DNA of 40,873 nt from assembly GCA_023389175.1 (NCBI GenBank), contig JAEWEW010000315.1, positions 1-40,873 of the forward strand, read 5' to 3'. The notes beneath the pieces were generated by a model that did no database searches, had not been told where the DNA came from, and saw only the letters and a program-made list of their open reading frames with translations. Shown one piece after another: positions 33,001 to 39,732 of this stretch (its first letter is position 1; every line of letters starts with the position of its first letter). This stretch comes from Pseudomonadota bacterium. GTDB lineage: Bacteria > Pseudomonadota > Gammaproteobacteria > Burkholderiales > Burkholderiaceae_E. Position numbers and translations under genes: made by a program.

Positions 33001-35813
33001 CCCTGGAACGCGAAGCCTTCGGCGAGCGCGCGGCCGAGCTTCTCCGTGTCGCCGAGATAGTCGGCGTAGTAGCCGTCGCCTTCGCCGGTCAGCGCGACGT
33101 GCAGCACGTGATGCACGTCGTCGTTCCACTGCGCGCTGTACCAGCGCGGCGTGCCGTCGTCGCGGCGCGTGAGCCGGCTCGCGGCATTCTCCTCGTTCTC
33201 CAGGACGAGATGCACCGGTCGATCGGTGATGCGCTCGCGCACCCGTTCGGCGAGCTCCTGCAGCAGGTGACGATCGCCGTCGTCGATGAGGGCATGCACC
33301 GCGTCGAACCGCAGGCCGTCCAGGTGGAACTCCTCCAGCCAGTAGCAGGCATTGTCGATGAAGTATTCGCGCACCGGGCCGGCCTGCGGTCCGTCCAGGT
33401 TGATCGCCTTGCCCCAGGGCGTATCGTGCCGGTCGGTGAACACCTCGGGCGAGATCGCGTGCTGGTAGGCGCCTTCCGGGCCGAAGTGGTTGTAGACCAC
33501 GTCGAGCAGCACCGCGAGGCCGCGCTCGTGCGCCGCCTCGACCAGCGCCTTCAGGTCCTCGGGCCGGCCGTAGGCGCCGTCGGGTGCGTACGGCAGCACG
33601 CCGTCGTAGCCCCAGTTGCGCGCGCCGGGGAAGTCCGCGACCGGCATGATCTCGATCGCGGTGACGCCGAGTGCCGCAAGGTGGTCGAGCTTGCCGATCG
33701 CCGCGCGGAAAGTGCCTTCCGGCGTGAACGCGCCGACGTGCAGCTCGTACACCACCAGCTCTTCCAGCCGCCGTCCGCGCCAGTCGGCATCCCGCCAGGC
33801 ATGGCTGCGCGGATCGATCACTTCGCTCGGGCCATGCACGTCCTGCGGCTGGTAGCGCGATGCCGGGTCGGGCACGCGGGTGCCGTCGGGCAGCACGAAG
33901 CGATAGCGCGTGCCGGCGCGGGCGCGGCCGGTGGTCAGCTCGTGCCAGCCGCCGCCGGCCGGATGCATCGCGAGCGGCTGGTCGTTGCCCTCGAGCAGCA
34001 ACTGCACGCGGGCATGCGATGGGGCCCAGAGATTGAAGCGGACGGTGCCGTCCCCGCGCAGCTCGGCGCCGAAGGGCATGGAATACGCGCGGCGCACCGG
34101 CGCCGAGCCGTTCTCCTCGTCCAGCAGGGCAAGCACGCCCTCCAGCGGAATGTCGACCCAGTCCGGGCGGTTGGCCAGCTCGTAGCTCACCTCGTAGAGC
34201 GCCTTCTCCAGCATGAAGAAGCGGATGACGCGCTCGGCCTCGACCCGGTCCGTCGGGCAGCCGGCCACGTCGCGGGCCGCGTCCAGGTAGGCGTCGAGGT
34301 AGGCTCGCCCGGCGCGCCGCTTCCAGTTCGCAAGCCGGGCGCGGGCGGCTGTGTCATCGGCAGACGATGCCTCGCCGTCGTTGCGTCCCTTGCCGGCGGC
34401 GCGCTCGGCAGCGGCAGCAGCATAGGCGATCGAGCGCAGCAGCCCGGCCACGTCGCGCAGGGCGGCGTGCTTCGCGCGGCGCTCCTCGCGCGGCCGCATC
34501 GGCTCGCCCTCGAAGTCGACGATCATCGCGTCGCCGTCCGCCACCAGCACCTGCCCGAGGTGGAAGTCGCCGTGGTGCCGCGTCTTGTGGAAGGCGGGCA
34601 CGCGGTCGATCGGCAGCAGGCGGTCGATCGCCAACTCGAGCTCGCTCGCACGTGCTCGCAGCGCCGTGGCGAGCCGGCGGGCCGTTGTCGGCAGCGCGGA
34701 CTCGCCGCCTGCGAGACCGTCGAGCGCGCGGCGGGCCATGTCGCGCACCTGGCCGGCCCAGGTCTCGAGGTCCTGGCGAGTGACCGGCTCCGGCCGGAAG
34801 GCCGCATCGTAGGTGTCGCTGCCGAACGCGCGGTGCATCTCCGCGGTGCGTCGTCCCAGCCGGCGCAGCCAGTCGATGGTGGGATCGCCCGGCCCGGCGG
34901 CCGGTGCGTCCCGCGGCTGGTCGGCCGCCGCGGGTGCGGCAAGGCGGGCCTGCAGCCACTCCCAGCCGTCGCCTTCGTTCGGGACGAATGCCTGCAGGAT
35001 GCCGAGCGTGGTCGCCTCGCCGCCGCCGGGACCGCCATCGCCCGCGGCCTCGAGCGAGATCCATCCGAGCAGCGCCGGCGTGGCGGTGAAGCCGGCCTGC
35101 TGCGTGAGGTAGTGGCCCACCTCCAGCTCCGGGTTGGTGCCGTCCTGGAGGCGACGGAAGGCCTTCATGATCATGCCGTCGCCAAGGCGGATGGAGGTGT
35201 TCGACTGCTCGGCCGAGCTGCGCTTCACCCGCAGCGGCGCGCCGGCGGATCGCGAGATCTCCGCGGCAGCCGCGGTTCGTCCCGCGAGCAGTCGCGCGTC
35301 GAGCGGCGGCTTCGCGCCGGCATCCGGATCGATCGCCGATGACGTTTCCCCCGAAGCCGGCTGCGACTGCGCCTCGTCCGGGCGAAGCATCAGGTCCGCC
35401 CAGGCCCGCACGAAATCGTCGAGCGCGAAGGCTTCGGCGAGCACCTGCGGCTCGCTGCCCCGAGAGCCGCCAGCGCCAGCGCCTGCCGCCGATGCCGGGA
35501 TCTTCGCGATCACCTGGGACCGCGGCACTGCATCTTCGGCGACGCGTGCCAGTGCGACCAGCATGCGCAGCGGCGCCTGGCCGGGTGGTGTCGCCATCCA
35601 GATGCCGGCCGCGGCCGGCACACCGGGCACGCCGGGCACCGCGATCGGCAGCAGCAGCTCGAGCGCCACCGTTGGCGCGCCGGCGTCCTTGGCCGGGTAC
35701 CAGCGCTGTCGCATGAGGAAGTCCGGCAGCGCCTGTTCCGCGAGACGCAGCAGGTCAGCGGGCCAATCGGCGTCCGGAGCCGCGCCGGCGGCGGTGGAAG
35801 AAGGCGAGGGCAT
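29988..35813 (-). CDS. Fusion of maltokinase, malto-oligosyltrehalose trehalohydrolase (TreZ) and 4-alpha-glucanotransferase (MalQ)
   Basis: A single 1941-residue frame with no stop or frameshift. (1) Residues about 25-565 resemble maltokinase Mak/Pep2: LPDFLMRQRWYPAKD, SNTSIRLGDGMIMKAF, HGDFHLGQ (414-421) and DFEGEP (433-438). It would make maltose-1-phosphate, although related kinases use other sugars. (2) Residues about 575-1180 are GH13 TreZ: DVVYNHFGPEG (771-781), nucleophile D837 in LRFDAVH, acid E872 in LENEEN, and QNHDQVGN (965-972). It would release trehalose from maltooligosyltrehalose. (3) Residues about 1205-1930 are GH77 MalQ: nucleophile D1685 (LRIDHV), E1733 (VGEDLG), D1792 (SHDLPT). 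Gly/Ala/Asp stretches separate TreZ and MalQ; Mak and TreZ are joined by about ten residues. The start at 35813 lies just before the Mak domain. No treY, treS, glgE or glgB is in the window. HicAB lies upstream on the same strand. Confidence 0.9.
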   Translation of the reverse strand: MPSPSSTAAGAAPDADWPADLLRLAEQALPDFLMRQRWYPAKDAGAPTVALELLLPIAVPGVPGVPAAAGIWMATPPGQAPLRMLVALARVAEDAVPRSQVIAKIPASAAGAGAGGSRGSEPQVLAEAFALDDFVRAWADLMLRPDEAQSQPASGETSSAIDPDAGAKPPLDARLLAGRTAAAAEISRSAGAPLRVKRSSAEQSNTSIRLGDGMIMKAFRRLQDGTNPELEVGHYLTQQAGFTATPALLGWISLEAAGDGGPGGGEATTLGILQAFVPNEGDGWEWLQARLAAPAAADQPRDAPAAGPGDPTIDWLRRLGRRTAEMHRAFGSDTYDAAFRPEPVTRQDLETWAGQVRDMARRALDGLAGGESALPTTARRLATALRARASELELAIDRLLPIDRVPAFHKTRHHGDFHLGQVLVADGDAMIVDFEGEPMRPREERRAKHAALRDVAGLLRSIAYAAAAAERAAGKGRNDGEASSADDTAARARLANWKRRAGRAYLDAYLDAARDVAGCPTDRVEAERVIRFFMLEKALYEVSYELANRPDWVDIPLEGVLALLDEENGSAPVRRAYSMPFGAELRGDGTVRFNLWAPSHARVQLLLEGNDQPLAMHPAGGGWHELTTGRARAGTRYRFVLPDGTRVPDPASRYQPQDVHGPSEVIDPRSHAWRDADWRGRRLEELVVYELHVGAFTPEGTFRAAIGKLDHLAALGVTAIEIMPVADFPGARNWGYDGVLPYAPDGAYGRPEDLKALVEAAHERGLAVLLDVVYNHFGPEGAYQHAISPEVFTDRHDTPWGKAINLDGPQAGPVREYFIDNACYWLEEFHLDGLRFDAVHALIDDGDRHLLQELAERVRERITDRPVHLVLENEENAASRLTRRDDGTPRWYSAQWNDDVHHVLHVALTGEGDGYYADYLGDTEKLGRALAEGFAFQGEHMPYRGEPRGERSATLPPTAFVAFIQNHDQVGNRAFGDRLHLIARPQAMRAAASVYLLLPQVPMLFMGEEWGAAQPFPFFCDFGPELADAVREGRRNEFARFPQFADPAVRERIPDPTAEATFASAKLAWADLTRAPHAATLGWYRRVIAARHAEIVPLLARCRAGGRYQVIAPGAVVVRWDLGDTGQLVLEANLSDAPVAGFPAPAGRELWCENRSGDADAPVPAAEPRTRNFGPWMVRWSLQGDDAGAAGARGGDTDTAGARDASALARLATRMGIEAEFLDAHGKRVRTRDETRRKLLAAMGLPVADESQAARALAARQHADWLRPLPPVAVMVDDGTVPTIELALPAGAGEVAWRLRLEDGGERTGHATFDRLELAAAERIDGRPMQRRRLPLPQGLPWGYHRLEIRAGNQHAAATTLVMSPGRCWLPPAIGQGDRLWGIAVQLYLLRDEADWGIGDFGHLRRLVEIVAERGADIVGLNPLHAMFHDNPTHASPYSPASRLLLNLLYIDVPALPDLLGCPQARTILESARMRPVLETAAACRREPLLDYDRVTAAKLTALEAMFEACRDSRRAEFEMFRREQGDLLERHVRFLALREHFARRDPALADWHAWPEAYREPDSPAVTRFAQDHADRITFLAWLQWVADLQLGEAAARAKELGMAIGLYRDLAVGADRSGAETWANAAAVVSGAQVGAPPDIYNTAGQDWGLPPFHPDALREEAYRSFVQLLRANMRHAAGLRIDHVMGLQHLYWVPQGAPPSEGAYVAYPLEDMIAILALESHRQRCLVVGEDLGTVPEGFRERMEQANVLSYRVLFFEREASDENGQDGDDFLAPDRYPALAMAVAGSHDLPTLRGWWEGRDIDLKERLGAYPAPDEAQRQRAARERDRELLVTALRREGLLPPAGTSNRPPDIERLTLAAHAFLAATPSLLALLQVDDLAGESEPVNLPATSTEHPNWRRRQSITLAELAESPLLATTATMLAHTRPTPRVRRGSPTS

Positions 35814-35940
35814 GGGCGTTCGGCCGAAAGGCAGGGGGTCCTGCGTGGCAAACCGCAAGCCCGCCGCATCCCGCCGCCGCGCCGCGCATGACGATGCAGG
35901 ACAGGAACGACGTCCCGAGAAGGCGACGGTCCGGGACGAC

Positions 35941-36405
35941 CTACCGCGGCCGCTTGCGGGGCGGCAAGTCGATAGTCGCCGAAGCGGCGCGCCCAAGCAA
36001 GCGCGATGCGAGCGCCAGGCCGGCCTCGGCCAGGAAACCCGACCGGGTCTTCTCCGAGGCGGCCGCGGCGCGATCGATCATGTGAAGCACGCGCTTCGGC
36101 ATCGATACGTTGACCCGCTCGGCACTGTCGTCGAGTGCCTCGGGATCGATGCGGACGAACCCGACGATCCAGTCCGTCCCCGGCGTTTCCGCGCGCAGCT
36201 CACCGACGATCGTCTCCGTGTCCACTACCGGTATCGCTTCGCCGGCATCCAGCAACGCCTCCACATGGACGAGGATGGCCTGGCGGGCGTTCGCCAGCGC
36301 TTCCTCGATCGTGTCGCCGGCGGAGAAGCAGCCGGGAAGTGCGGGGACGACGACGCCATAGGCATGGTCGTCATTGCCCTTCTCCAGCGCAACGAGGAAC
36401 TCCAT
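35941..36405 (-). CDS. hicB: HicB-family antitoxin
   Basis: A 154-residue antitoxin. The N-terminal half has the HicB partial RNase H-like fold (AYGVVVPALPGCFSAGDTIE, then EALANARQAILVHVEALL). The C-terminal half has a ribbon-helix-helix segment (VNVSMPKRVLHMIDRAAAASE) for DNA binding and autoregulation. It follows hicA with one base between genes, in the order toxin-antitoxin usual for hicAB. It ends 127 bp before the start of the fusion enzyme gene on the same strand, so read-through is possible. Confidence 0.9.
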   Translation of the reverse strand: MEFLVALEKGNDDHAYGVVVPALPGCFSAGDTIEEALANARQAILVHVEALLDAGEAIPVVDTETIVGELRAETPGTDWIVGFVRIDPEALDDSAERVNVSMPKRVLHMIDRAAAASEKTRSGFLAEAGLALASRLLGRAASATIDLPPRKRPR

Positions 36406-36406
36406 G

Positions 36407-36586
36407 TCAGTCTCGTATCCCTGCCTGCTTCAAGATCGCAAGAAGGAGGCCGGTTCCTAACCTCTTGCGCGGATGCGGAACGGTGATGAGCATGCCGTCC
36501 TTCCGGTACTGGTGATGACTCCCGCGGATGCGGACCAACCGCCATCCCTGTCGCTCGAGGAGACGAATGAGTTGAGCGCTGGTCAT
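36407..36586 (-). CDS. hicA: HicA-family mRNA interferase toxin
   Basis: A 59-residue toxin from the ATG at 36586, with the double-stranded-RNA-binding-like HicA fold: MTSAQLIRLLERQGWRLVRI, then the catalytic histidine segment RGSHHQYRKDG and VPHPRKRLGTGLLLAILKQAG. HicA cleaves mRNA and is neutralised by HicB. An in-frame start five codons upstream exists, but position 6 gives the canonical N-terminus. The start codon touches a TGTGTA-N3-TACACA palindrome. Confidence 0.92.
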   Translation of the reverse strand: MTSAQLIRLLERQGWRLVRIRGSHHQYRKDGMLITVPHPRKRLGTGLLLAILKQAGIRD

Positions 36587-36600
36587 GTGTATGGTACACA
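36586..36600. promoter_or_regulatory. Inverted repeat TGTGTA-TGG-TACACA at the hicA start
   Basis: A perfect 6-bp inverted repeat with a 3-bp centre immediately upstream of, and touching, the hicA ATG. It is a likely operator for the DNA-binding part of HicB. Confidence 0.5.
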
Positions 36601-36622
36601 AGAAAGCCCTCGAAGGAGGGCT
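36600..36622 (-). terminator. Hairpin terminator upstream of hicA
   Basis: On the minus strand AGCCCT (36622-36617), CCTTCG and AGGGCT (36610-36605) form a perfect 6-bp stem followed by TTCTT. It probably ends transcripts arriving from the SDR operon before hicAB begins. Confidence 0.5.
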
Positions 36623-36718
36623 GCTGCAACCACACTACGGAATGAAGCCTTGCCGGGCGATAAGCCTTTTGGATGAAGGCGCGGCCCATTTCCGTGCCAC
36701 CATGACCAACGCTCGCAG

Positions 36719-36868
36719 CTATTTCGTTTGCACCGCCACGCCGGTACCAGCCTCCACCGCATCGGTCCGGCCTTCCGGAAGGTGCGCCCTCAGGCACTCC
36801 TCGTAGCTGGTGAGGATCATCGGCCAGGTGAACCGCTTGTCGAACACGGCGGTGCGGTTGACCGGCGA
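36719..36868 (-). pseudogene. 3' remnant of a probable glycosyltransferase gene
   Basis: Between the SDR gene and hicA one minus-strand frame reads SPVNRTAVFDKRFTWP, then MILTSYEECLRAHLPEG, ending in TAG at 36721-36719. The pattern VFDxRFTWxxILxSYEE resembles the C-terminal end of GT4-type glycosyltransferases. A stop codon (36871-36869) lies directly before it and there is no start codon suitable for a full protein, so this looks like the tail of a gene whose body has been lost or replaced. The assignment rests on a short motif and could be wrong. Confidence 0.4.
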
Positions 36869-36880
36869 CTACAAGCGGTT
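36831..36880. repeat. 10-bp inverted repeat around the SDR 3' end
   Basis: AACCGCTTGT (36831-36840) and ACAAGCGGTT (36871-36880) are perfect reverse complements 30 bp apart, spanning the SDR stop codon and the start of the gene remnant. They could form a hairpin or mark a recombination junction. Confidence 0.4.
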
Positions 36881-37658
36881 ACAGCATGCCCGGGTACGCG
36901 CCGCCATCGAGCAGGATGTTCTGCCCGGTGACGTAGCCGGCATGGACGCTGCAGAGCCAGGCGCAGGCGATGCCGAACTCCTCGATGTTGCCGAGGCGTC
37001 CGGCCGGTACCTCGGCGAGCCGCTCCGCATCGATTGTCTCGATCGGCTTGCCGGTGGACTTGGCAAGCGCCTGGTTGCGCTTCGCGTAGGTCTCGGTATC
37101 GAAGAGTCCCGGCAGCAGGTTGTTGATCGTGACGTTCGCGCCCGCCACCTGGCGCGACCAGCCGGCGACCACGCCGGTGAGACCCGCGCGGGCGCCGTTG
37201 GAGAGCGGCAGGTGCAGCAGCGGCGCCTTGACCGAGCGCGAGGTGATGTTGACGATGCGGCCGAAGCGGCGCTCGATCATGCCGTCGATGGTCGCGCGGA
37301 TGAGCTCGATCGGAGTCACCATGTTGGCGTCCACCGCCGCGAGCCAATCCTCGCGGGTGAACCTCGCGACCGGGCCGCCGGGCTGGCCGCCGGCATTGTT
37401 GACCAGGATGTCGGGCTGCGGGCAGGCCGCGAGCGCCGCCGCCCTGCCTTCGGGCGTGGTGATGTCGGCCGCGACCGGCACCACCTCCACCCCGTAGCGG
37501 GAAGCGATCTCGTCGGCGGTGCGCTGCAGGGCTTCCGCCCCGCGCGCCACCAGCACCAGGTCGACGCCTTCGGCAGCGAGCGCCTGCGCGCATCCCTTGC
37601 CGAGTCCCTTGCTGGACGCGCACACCAGCGCGCGCCTGCCTGCGATGCCGAGGTCCAT
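36879..37658 (-). CDS. Short-chain dehydrogenase/reductase with altered active site
   Basis: A 259-residue classical-size SDR. The cofactor loop is CASSKGLGKG (13-22) and NNAGG follows in the usual place. The catalytic Ser region reads ITSRSVKAPLLHLPLSNGAR: the standard YxxxK is replaced by a SNGAR segment, seen in a distinct SDR clade. Activity may therefore differ from ordinary carbonyl reductases. The C-terminus GQNILLDGGAYPGML is family-typical. It is the last gene of the DHDPS-like/Ldh-like/Bug/SDR operon, starting 8 bp after the Bug gene's stop, and probably oxidises or reduces an intermediate of that pathway. The substrate is unknown. Confidence 0.88.
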   Translation of the reverse strand: MDLGIAGRRALVCASSKGLGKGCAQALAAEGVDLVLVARGAEALQRTADEIASRYGVEVVPVAADITTPEGRAAALAACPQPDILVNNAGGQPGGPVARFTREDWLAAVDANMVTPIELIRATIDGMIERRFGRIVNITSRSVKAPLLHLPLSNGARAGLTGVVAGWSRQVAGANVTINNLLPGLFDTETYAKRNQALAKSTGKPIETIDAERLAEVPAGRLGNIEEFGIACAWLCSVHAGYVTGQNILLDGGAYPGML

Positions 37659-37666
37659 TGCCGCTC

Positions 37667-38665
37667 CTACCGCTTCGCGAGCCCGAGGCTCTCCACCATC
37701 CGGCCCCAGAATGCCACGTCGTCCGCGATGGTCTTGCCGAACGCGTCCGGCGTGCCGCCGACCATCTCCAGCCCGACACGGGTGAACTTCTCGCTGAACT
37801 CGGGCTGCGCGATGATGCGATTGATCTCCTTGTTGAGCGCCGCGATCGCGGCCGGCGGCGTCGCGCCGGGCGCGGCGACGCCGAACCAGATGTCCATCAC
37901 GTAGTCCGCGACGCCGCCTTCGGCCATCGTCGGCACGTCCGGCAGCAGCGGCGAGCGGGCGGCGGAGGTGACGGCAAGCGCGCGCATGCGGCCGGCCTGC
38001 ACCCGCGGCACCGCGTTGGGCAGGTTGTCGAACATCACGTCGACATGGCCGCCGAGCAGGTCGGTGACCGCCGGCGCGCTGCCCTTGTAGGGCACCATGG
38101 TGATGTCGACGCCGGCGCGCTGCTTGAGCAGCTCCATGCCGAGATGCGGCGAGCTGCCGTCGCCCACCGACGCGTACTTGACCGCGCCCGGATTGGCCTT
38201 GGCGAAGGCGATCAGGTCCCCGAGCGTCTTGTGCGGCGAATCCGCCCGCACCACCAGCGCATTGGGCGAGCGCATCACGTTGACCACCGGCTTCAGGTCG
38301 CGCGTCACGTCGATCTTGGACTGCGCATGCATCGCGTTGATGAGCGGCGTGGGAAAGCCCACCATCAGGAGCGTGTGCCCGTCCGGTGGCGCGTGCACCA
38401 CCTCGGTGGTGGCGATCACCGTGCCGCCCCCCGGCTTGTTCTCCGCGATCGAGCCGGGCGCGAAGCCCTTGCCGAACTCCTGCGCGAGCGCCCGGGCCAG
38501 CATGTCGTGCGCCGCGCCCGGCGGGAAGGCGACCACGAAGCGCACCGCCTTGGTCGGGAAGGCCTGGGCCGCGGCCTGGGCCTGGGTTGCCGACGGCGCA
38601 AGCCCGAGGCCCACGGCAAGGGACAAGGCGAATGCTGCCGTGGACGGCAGCCTGGTCTTGATCAT
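37667..38665 (-). CDS. Bug/TctC-family periplasmic solute-binding protein
   Basis: A 332-residue exported binding protein of the tripartite tricarboxylate transporter (TctC/Bug) family. The signal peptide MIKTRLPSTAAFALSLAVGL ends near AQA. The family core shows FPTKAVRFVVAFPPGAAHD, ENKPGGGTVIAT, VPYKGSAPAVTDLLGGHVD and LPDVPTMAEGG. Bug proteins bind organic acids, amino acids or nicotinate-like ligands; the ligand cannot be told here. No TctA/TctB membrane partner lies in the window, as is common for Bug proteins. Its start overlaps the stop of the Ldh-family gene by 4 bp (ATGA). Confidence 0.92.
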   Translation of the reverse strand: MIKTRLPSTAAFALSLAVGLGLAPSATQAQAAAQAFPTKAVRFVVAFPPGAAHDMLARALAQEFGKGFAPGSIAENKPGGGTVIATTEVVHAPPDGHTLLMVGFPTPLINAMHAQSKIDVTRDLKPVVNVMRSPNALVVRADSPHKTLGDLIAFAKANPGAVKYASVGDGSSPHLGMELLKQRAGVDITMVPYKGSAPAVTDLLGGHVDVMFDNLPNAVPRVQAGRMRALAVTSAARSPLLPDVPTMAEGGVADYVMDIWFGVAAPGATPPAAIAALNKEINRIIAQPEFSEKFTRVGLEMVGGTPDAFGKTIADDVAFWGRMVESLGLAKR

Positions 38666-39732
38666 CGTCTCCTCCTCTCCAGTGTCCGCGGGAACTCGAG
38701 GCCGGCCGCGCGTGCCTGCACCGCCAGCCGTTCTTGGACGCTCGCTTCGATCGGCACGCCGTCCTGCAGGCGCTGCTCGCGCTCGCGCAGCGAGCGCTCG
38801 CCGGGCAGTCGCACCGGCGGCCGGCCGGCCGGCACCCGGCTCGCCCGGCAGCGCGCCGCCAGCTCGGTGGTCTCGCGCAGGAAGTAGTCGAGCCCGCCGC
38901 CCAGCTGCCGCGGATCGATGAGTTGCAGGAACACGCCCTGGCCGAAGGCATCCGGCGCAGTCGAGCGGCCGCCGCCCGAGAGCGCGAGCGACAGCGCCTC
39001 CACCACGAGGCCGAGCCCGAAGCCCTTGTGCCCGAACTCCACGCCGCCGATCGGCAGGATGGTGCCCGGTGGCTTGGACGCGAGCACCGACGGGTCGGCG
39101 CTCGGCACGCCCTGGTTGTCGAGCAGGCAGGCGGTCTCGAACCTCTCGCCGGCCTGCCGGCGCGTGTTGACGGCCGCGTTGGTGACGAGCGAGGTGGATA
39201 CGTCGACGAGGATCGGCGCGTCGGCGGTCGGGATGCCGAAGGCGATCGGATTCGAGGTGAGCACCGGGTCGATGCCGCCGAAGGGCGCCACCGTCGCGAT
39301 GCCCGGATTGGTCGCGGAGAGGATCGCCATGAAACCGTGCTGCGTGATCGCGGGCAGGTACGCCTGCAGGCAGCCGATGTGCGAGCTGTCGGCGATCGTG
39401 GCGACGACGACCGGCTGCGTGCTCGCGCGCCGCAGCGCCGCGTCGATCGCCCGCCGCATCACCCAGGCGCCGGGGAGGCGGTTCGCCTGCCAGCTGAAGG
39501 TCGAGGCCGTCTCTGCGACCACCGTGACGTCGCCGTCACGCGCCATGTGGCCCTTGGCGAGCCGGTCGAGGTAGGCCGGCAGGAAGGCGAGGCCGTGGGT
39601 TGGATACCCGAGCAGGTCGCTTTCCACCAGGACGTCGGCGGTGTCGCGCGCGAAGTCCTCGCGCATGCCGCCTGCGACGAGCAGCGCGGTGGCGAAGTCG
39701 CGCAGGGCGGAGGCGTCGTAGCAGGGGGTCAC
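38662..39732 (-). CDS. Ldh/YlbC-family (malate/L-lactate dehydrogenase-like) oxidoreductase
   Basis: A 356-residue NAD(P)-dependent oxidoreductase of the type 2 malate/L-sulfolactate/ureidoglycolate dehydrogenase family, not homologous to classical LDH. Visible are DLLGYPTHGLAFLPAYLDRL (N-terminal motif with the conserved His), ADSSHIGCLQAYLP (active-site His region), TNPGIATVAPFGG, TSNPIAFGIP and EFGHKGFGLGL. It probably oxidises a 2-hydroxy acid. It overlaps the Bug gene (4 bp) and the DHDPS-like gene (4 bp, 39729-39732), both as ATGA junctions. Confidence 0.9.
   Translation of the reverse strand: MTPCYDASALRDFATALLVAGGMREDFARDTADVLVESDLLGYPTHGLAFLPAYLDRLAKGHMARDGDVTVVAETASTFSWQANRLPGAWVMRRAIDAALRRASTQPVVVATIADSSHIGCLQAYLPAITQHGFMAILSATNPGIATVAPFGGIDPVLTSNPIAFGIPTADAPILVDVSTSLVTNAAVNTRRQAGERFETACLLDNQGVPSADPSVLASKPPGTILPIGGVEFGHKGFGLGLVVEALSLALSGGGRSTAPDAFGQGVFLQLIDPRQLGGGLDYFLRETTELAARCRASRVPAGRPPVRLPGERSLREREQRLQDGVPIEASVQERLAVQARAAGLEFPRTLERRRR

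Noticed and set aside
32139..35342. A 1067-codon plus-strand frame opposite the fusion enzyme
   Set aside because: Low-complexity Arg/Ala/Gly/His text and no motif; the minus strand carries the three enzyme domains.
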